Of a DNA stretch of 53,402 bases, positions 16,215-24,273 are shown one piece after another. Numbering within the stretch: position 1 is the first letter of the stretch; the number at the start of each line of letters is the position of its first letter. The stretch spans positions 1 through 53,402 of the forward strand of contig JAZRRG010000074.1 in NCBI GenBank assembly GCA_045650565.1. The letters are read 5' to 3'. This DNA comes from SIG565 sp045650565 (GTDB taxonomy: Bacteria; Bacillota; Clostridia; Oscillospirales; Acutalibacteraceae). Position numbers and translations under genes: made by a program. Under the pieces are notes generated by a model. That model saw only the letters and a program-made list of their open reading frames with translations, was not told the origin of the DNA and made no database searches.

Positions 16215-17420
16215 CTATTTTTTCTTAATAAAATCTTTGCCAAAGTAACCACCAACCGCACCTACTGCAAGGGCTGACACACCTACAACAATTAGCAACC
16301 ACAAAGCAATTCCGCCTTGTGTTTTTGCAGTTGTATTTGATTGAGTGTCAACCGGTTCATCTGTTATAGGTTCATCGGGAAGTTCCTCTACAGAGCCATC
16401 ATGTGCTGCTGCACGTTTTACAATAACAGTATATTCTTTCTTTTCACCATTTTCGGCAGTGCAAATTACCTTAACAGGGTTATCTTGACCTGCAGCGAGA
16501 TTATCACCACCAACTACTGTTACAGAAGCTTTACTATCAGCCGCAGTACCGGCCATCCTAATGCTTGTTGTTTCATAAGGCAACCAAACTATATACTGGG
16601 TAGTGTCGGCATTAAATGCGGGTGAAAGCAAGAAGCCTTCTACTGAAATGCCCGAAAGTTTATTGTTACCGCTTGCAACATAATTAGGGTCATTTGCACG
16701 GGTTACCGCAATGGTGTATGTTTTCTTAGAACCATTTTCAGCAGTTACAGTTACGGTAACATTGGTTTTGCCACCAGGAGTCAGGTTAGGGTTATTAATA
16801 GCAACCTTTGCTTTACCATCTGATGCTTTTGCCGATATATTAAGCTTTGAAATATCAAAAGGAACACTTGCGGTATAATTGGTTGTTCCAGCAGAAAATG
16901 CTGGTGAAATTGTAGCATTTCCAACAGTTAAAGATGCCAGATTGTTGTTAGTTGCGAGAGGTGCGGCAACAGTTTTTGAATATGTAACAGTTCCTACATT
17001 TGAGTCTGTGCTTCCGTCAGATGCCTTAACGTTTTTATAGGAAATTTTAATATTTGTGCCTACCGCAACATTTTTAACCTTAAATGTAACTGTAAATAAC
17101 GCTTTATTGCCTTTAATTGGACTGCTTAAATTGTTATCGTATGCAACGAAATTATTTCCGTTGAACTCAACCACCCAAGGAGACCCTATTTTTTGTGTGG
17201 CCTTTGAAAGAGTAACCTGACTGCTATCATAGGAAAGTGTACCCGAAACACCGTAAAGCCCGCTACCATTAAGGTTAAAAGTTAATGTAATGGTATCTCC
17301 AGCGCGAACAGTACCAGGACCCGATAGACTTGCACTTGCGCTTGCCGCCGAAACTGTCATAGGCAACACTAATGCAAAACATAAAATTAATACTGTTAAT
17401 ATTGAAATGACTTTTTTCAT
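16215..17420 (-). CDS. membrane-anchored cohesin-domain surface protein
   Basis: A 401-residue exported protein. Signal peptide at 1-25 (ending VSAAS), then a cohesin-like beta-sandwich at about 28-145: AGDTITLTFNLNGSGLYGV, LSYDSSQVTL, ALFTVTFKV. Two cadherin-like beta-sandwich repeats follow (about 160-245 and 255-345), each ending in a TAENGxKKxYTxxV pattern. Near the C-terminus are an acidic linker, one membrane span (about 370-394) and a KKK tail. The cohesin would bind dockerins outside the cell, and the adjacent upstream gene encodes a dockerin protein. No LPXTG motif is seen, so the anchor is the membrane span. ATG 17420 fits the AAGGAG site better than the ATG two codons earlier. Confidence 0.85.
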   Translation of the reverse strand: MKKVISILTVLILCFALVLPMTVSAASASASLSGPGTVRAGDTITLTFNLNGSGLYGVSGTLSYDSSQVTLSKATQKIGSPWVVEFNGNNFVAYDNNLSSPIKGNKALFTVTFKVKNVAVGTNIKISYKNVKASDGSTDSNVGTVTYSKTVAAPLATNNNLASLTVGNATISPAFSAGTTNYTASVPFDISKLNISAKASDGKAKVAINNPNLTPGGKTNVTVTVTAENGSKKTYTIAVTRANDPNYVASGNNKLSGISVEGFLLSPAFNADTTQYIVWLPYETTSIRMAGTAADSKASVTVVGGDNLAAGQDNPVKVICTAENGEKKEYTVIVKRAAAHDGSVEELPDEPITDEPVDTQSNTTAKTQGGIALWLLIVVGVSALAVGAVGGYFGKDFIKKK

Positions 17421-17431
17421 AACCATTCTCC

Positions 17432-20400
17432 TTATCTAGCTATTATGTTACCTTTACCAAGGATTTTTGCTTTAACCTGAATAAAGTCTGTAATAGAAAT
17501 TCCGCTATCACCATTTGTATTGGCCGCAGTAGCATACACACCCGTTAAAGTTGACTTATTCAGTATGTGAGCCTTTATGGCTATCATATCTGTAACTGAA
17601 ATAGCGCCATCTCCGTTGGTATCACCTGTAACAATAACTGTGTAAGATACTTTTACAGTGTTGCCGTCCATAATCTTAACGACCATTCCAGTGCCAACCG
17701 CCGTGCTGCCACTAACCTCAGAGCCACCTTTATAAACCTTGCAGTAAGAACCTTCATTAAGTCCGGACAACAACGAAGAAACCGTTGTGCCTGCAGTTAT
17801 CTTGCTAATATTGTTACCATTTATGGTGTGCTTTGAAGAAGTAACAGTAGCGGGTACTCTTGAATTCACCGTAACAGTAAATGTTGTTGTTTTACCACCA
17901 TAAGATATGGTAATGGTTTTTGTTCCAACCGATGACGAATAGCCACTAATTGTGTAGTCATTAACAACAGAGCTTGTATCATTGTTATAATACGCTTTAA
18001 CGACTAATCCGGCGGTTTCAAAATTTTCTCCTTCGAGATAACTGAGTTTACTCGGCTTCGTTGTAACAGCAATAGAAACTAAGCTCTTGGCAATAACTTC
18101 TACATCATAATTACAGGTCTTACCTTCATAAGTTACTGTAAGTGTTTGCATTCCAACTTTGGAATTGTTAAAGCCCGTAATCATGTTGTTTGTCAAACTA
18201 ACACTATCGACATCTCCGTTATTATAAAACAAATCTATTTCGCCGCCTGACACATTTAAAGGATCTTTGGCTTCCAAATACTTTAGCTTTGTGGGTAGCG
18301 TCTTAATTTTTATAGCAGATAGTTCTTTTTCAAAAACAAAACTTGTTCCTTGTAGAACAGGAAAAGCATAATTCAAACTGGACGACCGTGACCAATCATT
18401 TTCAAAATCAAAGCCTTGATATGTGTCTGATTTTTTTAGTTCTGATAAACTGCATTTTGCTGCATTATCATCCCAATTACCAACACCTTTATCTACTATA
18501 TCCCAATAAAAACAATTTGTTACCGTGGCATTACCACCGTTATTAAATCCAATTATACCACCATAGATTTTACCTTCAACAAAACCCACGTTATAACAAT
18601 TTGTTATCGTTGCTTCTGTTGATCCTCCAATACCACCGGAAGAAAATCCAGAAGATATATTACCGACATTGAAACAATCGGTTATTTCGCTTTCTACAGA
18701 AGAGGTTGTATTAGCAAAAATGCCGCCTGAATTATGGTTTGAACTAATATTTCCAGTATTGTAGCATTTTGTGATATTAAGCGAATAGGCATCTCCCACA
18801 ATTCCGCCTGCGTGGTTGTTTATAGTATTTTCCGCATCTGGAGAATAGGCGGTAATATTGCCGCAATTATAACAACTGTCTAAAACTGATGTGTTAAACC
18901 ACGATTTTCCGAGAATGCCTCCTGAAACAATATCTACAAGTTGTCCTCCGTTATATGTTGTATATATATTTCCGGCATTATTACAATTGAGGATCGTAGT
19001 ATCAGATGTTGTTTTACCTATTACACCACCTGCAGAAGTTGTTGCTACTCCGCCAGAAGTTGCAGTTGAAGTGATGTTTCTAATTACCGTAATATCACAA
19101 TCATTAAAACAACTGTTAATAGTTATTAGCTTGTCAGCACCTAGAGTACCTACGATTCCTCCGGCAATAACCTCATTGGCTATGGAGGATGTTGATTCTA
19201 CATTTATTTTACCTTCGACGCTGCAATTGGATATATTTGATTCACTGTAACCTACAACTCCTCCAACAGAAGCATTTTTATTGGAAACATCTACAACATA
19301 ATTAGTAGCAATGACCTCTAAATTATTTATTTCACCTTTTGAATAACCAAATAAACCAATATAGGCATCACTAGTAAGAGATAGATTGATATACAGGTTT
19401 TCAATATTAAATCCATTTCCATCAAAAACACCGGAAAAAGAATTTGTTTTGTTTTCGCCTATAGGAATCCAACCTTGGCCATTGTTATAAAAACTTCCGC
19501 CTTCTTCAAAATCAGCATCTGTAAACGTAATATCTGAAATCATTTTGAAATAAGCGTTTTGATAATTACGAACTCTGTTTAATTGCTCGGCAGTTTTAAT
19601 TAAATATGGGTCGTTTTCGGTTCCAGAACCACCATTAAATGTTGCGTTTTCATTTACAATAAAACAGTCGACACCTCGTAATGTTGGATATTTATAATAA
19701 TTTCCTTCTGCAAATTCCCAAATAGTATTGAAATCAAATCCAGCAAATGTTTCCTTGTCTTTTAGTTCTTGTGCGGTGCATTTGGTTGAACTACCTGTTG
19801 AGGAGCCATAACCAATTGCATTTGAAACCGAATCGATAAAATAACAATTTTCAAATGAAGCGTTTGTCGTCCATCCTATTATACCGCCTTGTATATCCGC
19901 AGAAATCGATCCTGTGTTATAGCTATTATTTACACTTACTGCACCAGCATTCCCAACAATACCACCGACCGTTCCGTCAGATGTGATTTTGCCATTGTTA
20001 AAACAATTGTTCACTTGGGTATCGGAATTTGAAATTGCCACGATTCCTCCGGCCATCCCATCATAACCAGCAATGGAGTAATTCGCAAGTTCAGAAGAAA
20101 ATCCCGTGGCTTGAACATCGCCAAAATTGGCACAAGTGGAAATTGTTGTTTCTACTATATCACCAGAAATACCACCAACATTATGTGTGCCTTCAAGTTT
20201 TCCATAGTTCACCGATTGATTTATATATCCCTCCTGAACAGCACCACAGATACCGCCTACACAATCAAAAGCCCCGTCACATGTAATATCTACTTTATTT
20301 GTACAGTTGACAAAATTGGACCACGACATGTATCCACAAATACCGCCTACATAAGTTGTTTCGTATGTGGGAGAGGTTTCAACAGTTATCTTTCCTTGAA

Positions 20401-20941
20401 TTTTACAATTTGAAATTGTAGCATTTGATGCTGAACCTGTTAAACAACCGACAAAAGTATGCCTATTTGTTTGAAGAGAAATAACAACCGAACGCATTTC
20501 TAGATCTCTTACTTCGCCAGATACATCACCAAAGAGACCTATATATCCCAAATTAGAAGAATCACCATATATTGTAAGACCTTCTATGTAGTGACCGTTT
20601 CCATCAAAGGTTCCTGTAAAAGACCAATAATAAGAACCGCTCGTCGTAATTATGGCTTTCCAACCATTTCCATTATTATAAAAATCTCCCCCTACGGCAA
20701 AATCCGTGGCAGAAAATTCAATATCTGCAATCATTTTATAGTGCGCATCAAGATCATTACGAACATTGTTTAAATGCTCCTTTGTCTCAATCAAATAGGG
20801 ATCTGCTTCCGTACCGCTACCACCAGCAAACTGCGTAGTTACCGCATTTGCTGTTACTATACCAAAAGGCATAGTGGTAATAATCATAGCAATAGAAATC
20901 AACACCGCAAACAGTCGTTTTCCTTTCTTTTTAATCTTCAT
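17432..20941 (-). CDS. secreted GLUG-repeat, Ig-like, dockerin-containing protein
   Basis: A 1169-residue secreted protein. Signal peptide at 1-34 (KKKGKRLFAVLISIAMI, then TANA). Two long beta-helix-like blocks follow, at about 38-430 and 440-860. Each opens with a GGSGTExDPYLI motif and carries many GGIVG/CYNxGxI repeats of the GLUG type. Two bacterial Ig-like domains lie at about 875-950 and 952-1028, with a further small domain to 1103. At 1105-1165 is a type-I dockerin with two calcium loops, DTNGDGAISVTD and NTNGDSGISITD. No catalytic domain is recognised, so a binding or adhesive role is more likely than enzyme activity. ATG 20941 has a GGAGGAGG site. The cohesin gene starts 11 bp downstream. 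Confidence 0.85.
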   Translation of the reverse strand: MKIKKKGKRLFAVLISIAMIITTMPFGIVTANAVTTQFAGGSGTEADPYLIETKEHLNNVRNDLDAHYKMIADIEFSATDFAVGGDFYNNGNGWKAIITTSGSYYWSFTGTFDGNGHYIEGLTIYGDSSNLGYIGLFGDVSGEVRDLEMRSVVISLQTNRHTFVGCLTGSASNATISNCKIQGKITVETSPTYETTYVGGICGYMSWSNFVNCTNKVDITCDGAFDCVGGICGAVQEGYINQSVNYGKLEGTHNVGGISGDIVETTISTCANFGDVQATGFSSELANYSIAGYDGMAGGIVAISNSDTQVNNCFNNGKITSDGTVGGIVGNAGAVSVNNSYNTGSISADIQGGIIGWTTNASFENCYFIDSVSNAIGYGSSTGSSTKCTAQELKDKETFAGFDFNTIWEFAEGNYYKYPTLRGVDCFIVNENATFNGGSGTENDPYLIKTAEQLNRVRNYQNAYFKMISDITFTDADFEEGGSFYNNGQGWIPIGENKTNSFSGVFDGNGFNIENLYINLSLTSDAYIGLFGYSKGEINNLEVIATNYVVDVSNKNASVGGVVGYSESNISNCSVEGKINVESTSSIANEVIAGGIVGTLGADKLITINSCFNDCDITVIRNITSTATSGGVATTSAGGVIGKTTSDTTILNCNNAGNIYTTYNGGQLVDIVSGGILGKSWFNTSVLDSCYNCGNITAYSPDAENTINNHAGGIVGDAYSLNITKCYNTGNISSNHNSGGIFANTTSSVESEITDCFNVGNISSGFSSGGIGGSTEATITNCYNVGFVEGKIYGGIIGFNNGGNATVTNCFYWDIVDKGVGNWDDNAAKCSLSELKKSDTYQGFDFENDWSRSSSLNYAFPVLQGTSFVFEKELSAIKIKTLPTKLKYLEAKDPLNVSGGEIDLFYNNGDVDSVSLTNNMITGFNNSKVGMQTLTVTYEGKTCNYDVEVIAKSLVSIAVTTKPSKLSYLEGENFETAGLVVKAYYNNDTSSVVNDYTISGYSSSVGTKTITISYGGKTTTFTVTVNSRVPATVTSSKHTINGNNISKITAGTTVSSLLSGLNEGSYCKVYKGGSEVSGSTAVGTGMVVKIMDGNTVKVSYTVIVTGDTNGDGAISVTDMIAIKAHILNKSTLTGVYATAANTNGDSGISITDFIQVKAKILGKGNIIAR

Positions 20942-20972
20942 AATAATGAGCCTCCTCCAAGGATTTTTGGTA

Positions 20973-21004
20973 TTAAAAAAGTGCGCCAACCGAAGCCGAC
21001 GCAC
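20973..21004 (-). terminator. intrinsic terminator inside the leader of the dockerin gene
   Basis: On the minus strand GTGCGTCGGC, a TTCG loop and GTTGGCGCAC form a 10-bp stem followed by TTTTTT. It lies between the promoter and the ribosome site of the dockerin gene, about 30 bp before the ATG. It would stop transcription early unless the leader refolds. Confidence 0.8.
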
Positions 21005-21182
21005 CGAAAAAAGCAAACCCCGATTGTCGCCAAACAAATTTCAAGTATGAGAGGTTTAACTACACAATAACCTGATAGAATTTGCGTTCTTACCAAATTC
21101 ACATGATTATTGTGCGCAAAAAGGGTACACTTACCCCTTTGCAAGGAAATCAACCATCATACTTTTATAAAATTTGTTTAGC
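20973..21182 (-). ncRNA. structured 5' leader, candidate attenuator or riboswitch-like RNA
   Basis: From the predicted transcription start (about 21182) to the terminator the leader is about 210 nt long. It contains several hairpins: one at 21119-21140 (AAAGGGGTA/TACCCTTT) and an 8-bp helix 21063-21070/21107-21114 enclosing a perfect 7-bp hairpin 21078-21084/21094-21100. The terminator is the last element. I found no match to the conserved cores I know for c-di-GMP, cobalamin, SAM, TPP, FMN, lysine or T-box leaders. A regulatory role is inferred from layout only. Confidence 0.5.
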
Positions 21183-21188
21183 ATTTTT

Positions 21189-21217
21189 AGTATATCATAT
21201 TTTATTGTGTAATGCAA
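21189..21217 (-). promoter_or_regulatory. promoter of the dockerin/cohesin operon
   Basis: TTGCAT (21212-21217) and TATACT (21189-21194) on the minus strand, spacer 17 bp. It sits only 34 bp after the spoIVB stop codon and gives a 5' leader of about 240 nt. Confidence 0.65.
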
Positions 21218-21250
21218 TAGCAAAAGTACCCCGAAATGGAGTCCTTTCTG

Positions 21251-22510
21251 TTATGATGCATCTTTTAATTGTTGGCTGTTTTGTGGGAGGGGTGACCCCT
21301 CCCCTACAGATTGTGCGGTGGCTAACATATTTTCCGCAAAGATTCCGTACCCCTTGCTTGAATCATCAATTAGCACGTGGGTGACGGCTCCGATGAGCTT
21401 TCCGTTTTGAATGATTGGGCTGCCCGACATACCCTGCAAAATTCCACCTGTAAGTGATAATAATTCCTTATCGGTTACCTCAATAAGCAGATTTTGTGTT
21501 TCACTCGACGCTTTGATTATTGTTACATTACATTTATACTTCTTTGGAGTGTCTCCATTTATAGTTGATAAAATATACGCTTGTCCGTTTTTAATTTCCT
21601 GCTTTAATGCAACCTGTAACATATCCCCCGTGGTTATTGTCCTATCGCAAACACCATACACGCCCGAATTACAGTTTAAATTAAAGTTGGCATATTTTGT
21701 TGATAATAGTCTTCCGTGCAATTCTCCCGGGCTTCCCTGTTCTCCACGAGTGAATGACACAATTTCAGCAGCTACAATTTCGCCCTTGTTTACCGTTAGT
21801 GTCTTTCCTGTGTCACTATCGCTTACCGAATGTCCTAAGCCACATAAAACATTATTTGTTGGGCAATAGAAGGTCAAGGTTCCAATTCCCGCAGAGCTAT
21901 CCCGCACCCAAATTCCAGCTTTATATACGCCCGTACTGCTCGAGCGTACAGGGGTTAAAGTAATATTTTTAATTACGCCATCTCTTTTAATTATAAACTT
22001 TAGCGGTTCACCGCCCGATTCTTCAATAATTTGTGCTACATTTTCATTTGTAAACACCTGTTGACCGTTAATTGAAATTATAAAGTCACCAATTTGAAGT
22101 CCGCATTCTTTTGCGGGTTTTACGTAGCCGTTTGCTGAATCGACATCGCTTATATCAATTATCAGAACACCGTCGGTATAAATTTTCATGCCAAAAGGAG
22201 TGCCAAGTACCAATACTGACATTTCATCCACAACCTCGACGTTCGCTCTTTTGACAGGAACAATACCGAACACCTTTAACTCGACCTCATAATTTACGCC
22301 AACATTATTTACTTTACCGTCAACCGACACATTATCACAGCGTTTTACCTTTATAGGTATTTTGCTTTCAAGCGATAATTCATTATTACCGATTACCTTA
22401 TAACTTTTCTCGGTAGTGCTATCTGCAATGGCTATAGCGCAAAAAATTAAAGCCGAAATTACGGCTAAAAAAAACGCTGCAATTTTAAAAAACTTTATGG
22501 TAATTTTCAA
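21251..22510 (-). CDS. spoIVB: SpoIVB peptidase (stage IV sporulation protein B)
   Basis: A 419-residue serine protease of the S55 family. It is made in the forespore and secreted into the intermembrane space, where it triggers pro-sigma-K processing. An N-terminal membrane anchor (about 8-28), a PDZ-like domain (about 100-185, AKECGLQIGDFIISINGQQV) and the S55 domain are visible, with the histidine in LCGLGHSVSD and the catalytic serine S364 in GMSGSPIIQNGK. The start is TTG 22510 behind GGGGGGA. The C-terminus after FAENML continues as SVGEGSPLPQNSQQLKDAS, which is encoded by a GC-rich palindrome and may be an added tail. It lacks a good terminator of its own. Confidence 0.93.
   Translation of the reverse strand: MKITIKFFKIAAFFLAVISALIFCAIAIADSTTEKSYKVIGNNELSLESKIPIKVKRCDNVSVDGKVNNVGVNYEVELKVFGIVPVKRANVEVVDEMSVLVLGTPFGMKIYTDGVLIIDISDVDSANGYVKPAKECGLQIGDFIISINGQQVFTNENVAQIIEESGGEPLKFIIKRDGVIKNITLTPVRSSSTGVYKAGIWVRDSSAGIGTLTFYCPTNNVLCGLGHSVSDSDTGKTLTVNKGEIVAAEIVSFTRGEQGSPGELHGRLLSTKYANFNLNCNSGVYGVCDRTITTGDMLQVALKQEIKNGQAYILSTINGDTPKKYKCNVTIIKASSETQNLLIEVTDKELLSLTGGILQGMSGSPIIQNGKLIGAVTHVLIDDSSKGYGIFAENMLATAQSVGEGSPLPQNSQQLKDAS
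21253..21429 (-). repeat. direct repeat: functional copy of the duplicated spoIVB 3' end
   Basis: This is the partner of 15778-15954 (173 of 177 bases equal). The two copies flank 5,298 bp that hold the cohesin/dockerin operon. Confidence 0.9.
21285..21303. repeat. GC-rich palindrome, copy 2 (inside spoIVB)
   Basis: The same perfect GGGAGGGG-TGA-CCCCTCCC hairpin as at 15810-15828. It encodes GEGSPLP in the C-terminal tail of SpoIVB. Confidence 0.6.
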
Positions 22511-22584
22511 AAAAATCCCCCCTTGAATTTAAGTTACACTTTTACTTTGCGCATTTTGAAAATTTTTATAAGGGTAAGATTTTG

Positions 22585-22616
22585 TAAAAAACAAAGCGAA
22601 GTCTTTCGACCTCGCC
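22585..22616 (-). terminator. intrinsic terminator after the YlmC/YmxH gene
   Basis: GCGAGGTC, a GAAA tetraloop and GACTTCGC (one G-T pair) are followed by TTTGTTTTTT on the minus strand. It separates this gene from spoIVB, which must then have its own promoter; I could not identify one. Confidence 0.8.
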
Positions 22617-22619
22617 TTA

Positions 22620-22871
22620 TTATCCCATTTTCATCATTTCGCAATTCACTAAAATTGTTTCATTTCCAATTACTTCAATTTCTTTCCAAGGAATTACAAT
22701 ATCATTATCCCTTCCGAAAAGTCCTAAAAAGTGGTTTTTGCCGTAAATAACAATGGCTGTCAGTTGTCCTGTGTCGGTATCAAATTCAATATCCGATACA
22801 TTTCCTAAAATCCCCCCGTTTTTAATGCAAACCACCTGCTTATCCTTTAACTCATCAATTCTATATATCAT
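22620..22871 (-). CDS. YlmC/YmxH-family sporulation protein (PRC-barrel)
   Basis: An 83-residue protein with a PRC-barrel: MIYRIDELKDKQVVCIKNGGILGNVSDIEFD-type opening, then LTAIVIYGKNHFLGLFGRDNDIVIPWKEI and an ILV-rich end. Spore-forming Firmicutes carry such proteins next to sigma-G or cell-wall genes. They are linked to sporulation, but the precise role is unclear. ATG 22871 has an AGGAGTGA site. It lies 45 bp after sigG and is followed by a terminator. Confidence 0.85.
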   Translation of the reverse strand: MIYRIDELKDKQVVCIKNGGILGNVSDIEFDTDTGQLTAIVIYGKNHFLGLFGRDNDIVIPWKEIEVIGNETILVNCEMMKMG

Positions 22872-22916
22872 ATAAATCACTCCTAATAATCTATATGACA
22901 AATATTTGGAAAATTT

Positions 22917-23681
22917 TCAATTTTTAATTTTTTCCAGCGCAAATTTTTCAAGCCGAGAAACCTGCGCTTGAGAAATGCCGATTTCCGCCGACACTTCCAT
23001 CTGCGTTTTCCCTTCCATAAAACGCAAATTTAGAATCTTTTTTTCTCGCTCACTCAAATTCTTTATTGCTTCACGAAAATAGATTTCCTCAAGCCAGTTT
23101 TTATCATCGTTTTTATCACCGACCTGGTCTAAAACGTATATGGTGTCCCCACCGTCTGAATATATCGGCTCGTACAGAGATATCGGCTCTACAATACTCT
23201 CCAGTGCAATTACAACATCACTCGACGGAATTTCAAGCTCGGCAGCAATTTCGGTTACGGTTGGCTCCCTATTTAACTTATTAGTAAGCTTTTCTTTTAC
23301 CTGCATTGCTCGATATGCGGTATCCTTAATGGAACGGCTAACCCTTATCGAATTATTATCTCGTAAATATCTTCGTATTTCACCTATTATCATCGGAACA
23401 GCATAGGTTGAAAATCTAACATTGTGGCTGTCATCAAAGTTGTCTATTGCCTTAATCAAGCCAATACAGCCAACCTGAAACAAGTCGTCTAAATTCTCAC
23501 CTCTGCCGGTAAAACGCTGTATAACGCTTAAAATGAGCCGCAAATTGCCGTTTATCAGTTCTTCCCGTGCGTTTTTGTCGCCTTGCTTTGCTTTCGCCAA
23601 AAGTTTTGTTTTTTCACTTTCGCTCAGCACCGGTAATTTCGATGTATCTACACCGCAAATTACAACCTTTGTTTTATACAA
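22917..23681 (-). CDS. sigG: RNA polymerase sporulation sigma factor SigG
   Basis: A 254-residue sigma-70 family factor that directs late forespore transcription. The SigG-specific N-terminus KVVICGVDTSKLPVLS is clear. Region 2 (NLDDLFQVGCIGLIKAIDNFD, VRFSTYAVPMIIGEIRRYLRDNN), region 3 and the region-4 helix-turn-helix (TQMEVSAEIGISQAQVSRLEK) are complete. The likely start is TTG 23681, 7 bases after GGAGGT; a GTG and a TTG a few codons earlier are too close to the site. A sequence like a sigma-F promoter (GATTA, 15 bp, GGCAATAATT) occurs upstream, but I hold this loosely. It is not next to spoIIGA or sigE here. Confidence 0.95.
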   Translation of the reverse strand: MYKTKVVICGVDTSKLPVLSESEKTKLLAKAKQGDKNAREELINGNLRLILSVIQRFTGRGENLDDLFQVGCIGLIKAIDNFDDSHNVRFSTYAVPMIIGEIRRYLRDNNSIRVSRSIKDTAYRAMQVKEKLTNKLNREPTVTEIAAELEIPSSDVVIALESIVEPISLYEPIYSDGGDTIYVLDQVGDKNDDKNWLEEIYFREAIKNLSEREKKILNLRFMEGKTQMEVSAEIGISQAQVSRLEKFALEKIKN

Positions 23682-23743
23682 AACCAACACCTCCGTACAA
23701 TAAAATTATTGCCTGAAATATTGGTAAATAATCTAAATTTTAT

Positions 23744-23774
23744 AAAAAAATAAAGGGAGGTTTTTCCTCCCTTT
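23744..23774 (-). terminator. intrinsic terminator of the ftsEX operon
   Basis: AAAGGGAGG (23752-23760) pairs with CCTCCCTTT (23766-23774) over a 5-base loop and is followed by a long T-run on the minus strand. The stem overlaps the stop codon of the coiled-coil gene. Confidence 0.85.
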
Positions 23775-24273
23775 ACTGTCCTAAAATACTCTTAAAATAT
23801 TCTATTGCCTCGTCCCTTTCGGTATCTATCATTTTCATTTTGTTGTCAATAGTTGTCTCACTCGAAGCAATATTAAGAATTTCAGATTTTGCAACCTCAC
23901 ATCTACCGAGAATGAGGTTAAGCAGTTCCTTTAAATTCTCCTTGTTTGCACTACCCATCAAACTACTATGATAGGTTGCTGACATAACAATTTCACCGAT
24001 TATCTTTGAGCCATACTCGATTTCGGGTTCCAACTCGATTTCTTCTACAAGCTCAACTGTTTCTTCTTTTGTTTCTAATGTCGTCTCATCAGTGCTAATA
24101 TCAACCGTAGGTTCGGCTAACGGTTCGCTTCTTGCCGATAACTGTTCAGTTAAAAACTGTATTTTTTGCTTTAATGCAATATTTTCTTCAGTTAAGCGGC
24201 GGCAATTGAGATTTGAAATTTGCAGTTTATCAAACAGCTCTCTATTTTGTTTTATTAGAAGCTTACTGTTCAA
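23773..24273 (-). CDS. coiled-coil protein of unknown function
   Basis: A 166-residue soluble acidic protein. The first 45 residues form a coiled coil (RELFDKLQISNLNCRRLTEEN). A low-complexity glutamate/threonine linker (about 55-85, TVDISTDETTLETKEETVEL) follows, then a helical C-terminal part. The start is TTG 24273, inside the end of vanZ (11-bp overlap) with AGGGGGAAT ahead. It is the last gene of the ftsEX operon. The N-terminal heptads recall DivIVA- or GpsB-like partners, but there is no convincing family match. Confidence 0.75.
   Translation of the reverse strand: MNSKLLIKQNRELFDKLQISNLNCRRLTEENIALKQKIQFLTEQLSARSEPLAEPTVDISTDETTLETKEETVELVEEIELEPEIEYGSKIIGEIVMSATYHSSLMGSANKENLKELLNLILGRCEVAKSEILNIASSETTIDNKMKMIDTERDEAIEYFKSILGQ

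Noticed and set aside
18891..19250. Plus-strand frame within the large repeat protein gene
   Set aside because: Antisense shadow of the GLUG repeats; no ribosome site and no domain pattern.
16215..20941. Cellulosome gene cluster
   Set aside because: A cohesin and a dockerin are present, but no glycosidase, cellulose-binding module or multi-cohesin scaffold was seen.
20938..21153. Minus-strand 71-codon frame covering the leader of the dockerin gene
   Set aside because: No ribosome site precedes it, it runs through a strong terminator stem, and its sequence looks random.
20973..21182. c-di-GMP, cobalamin, SAM, FMN, TPP, lysine riboswitch or T-box
   Set aside because: None of the conserved core sequences I know for these classes could be found in the leader on the minus strand, so no class name is given.
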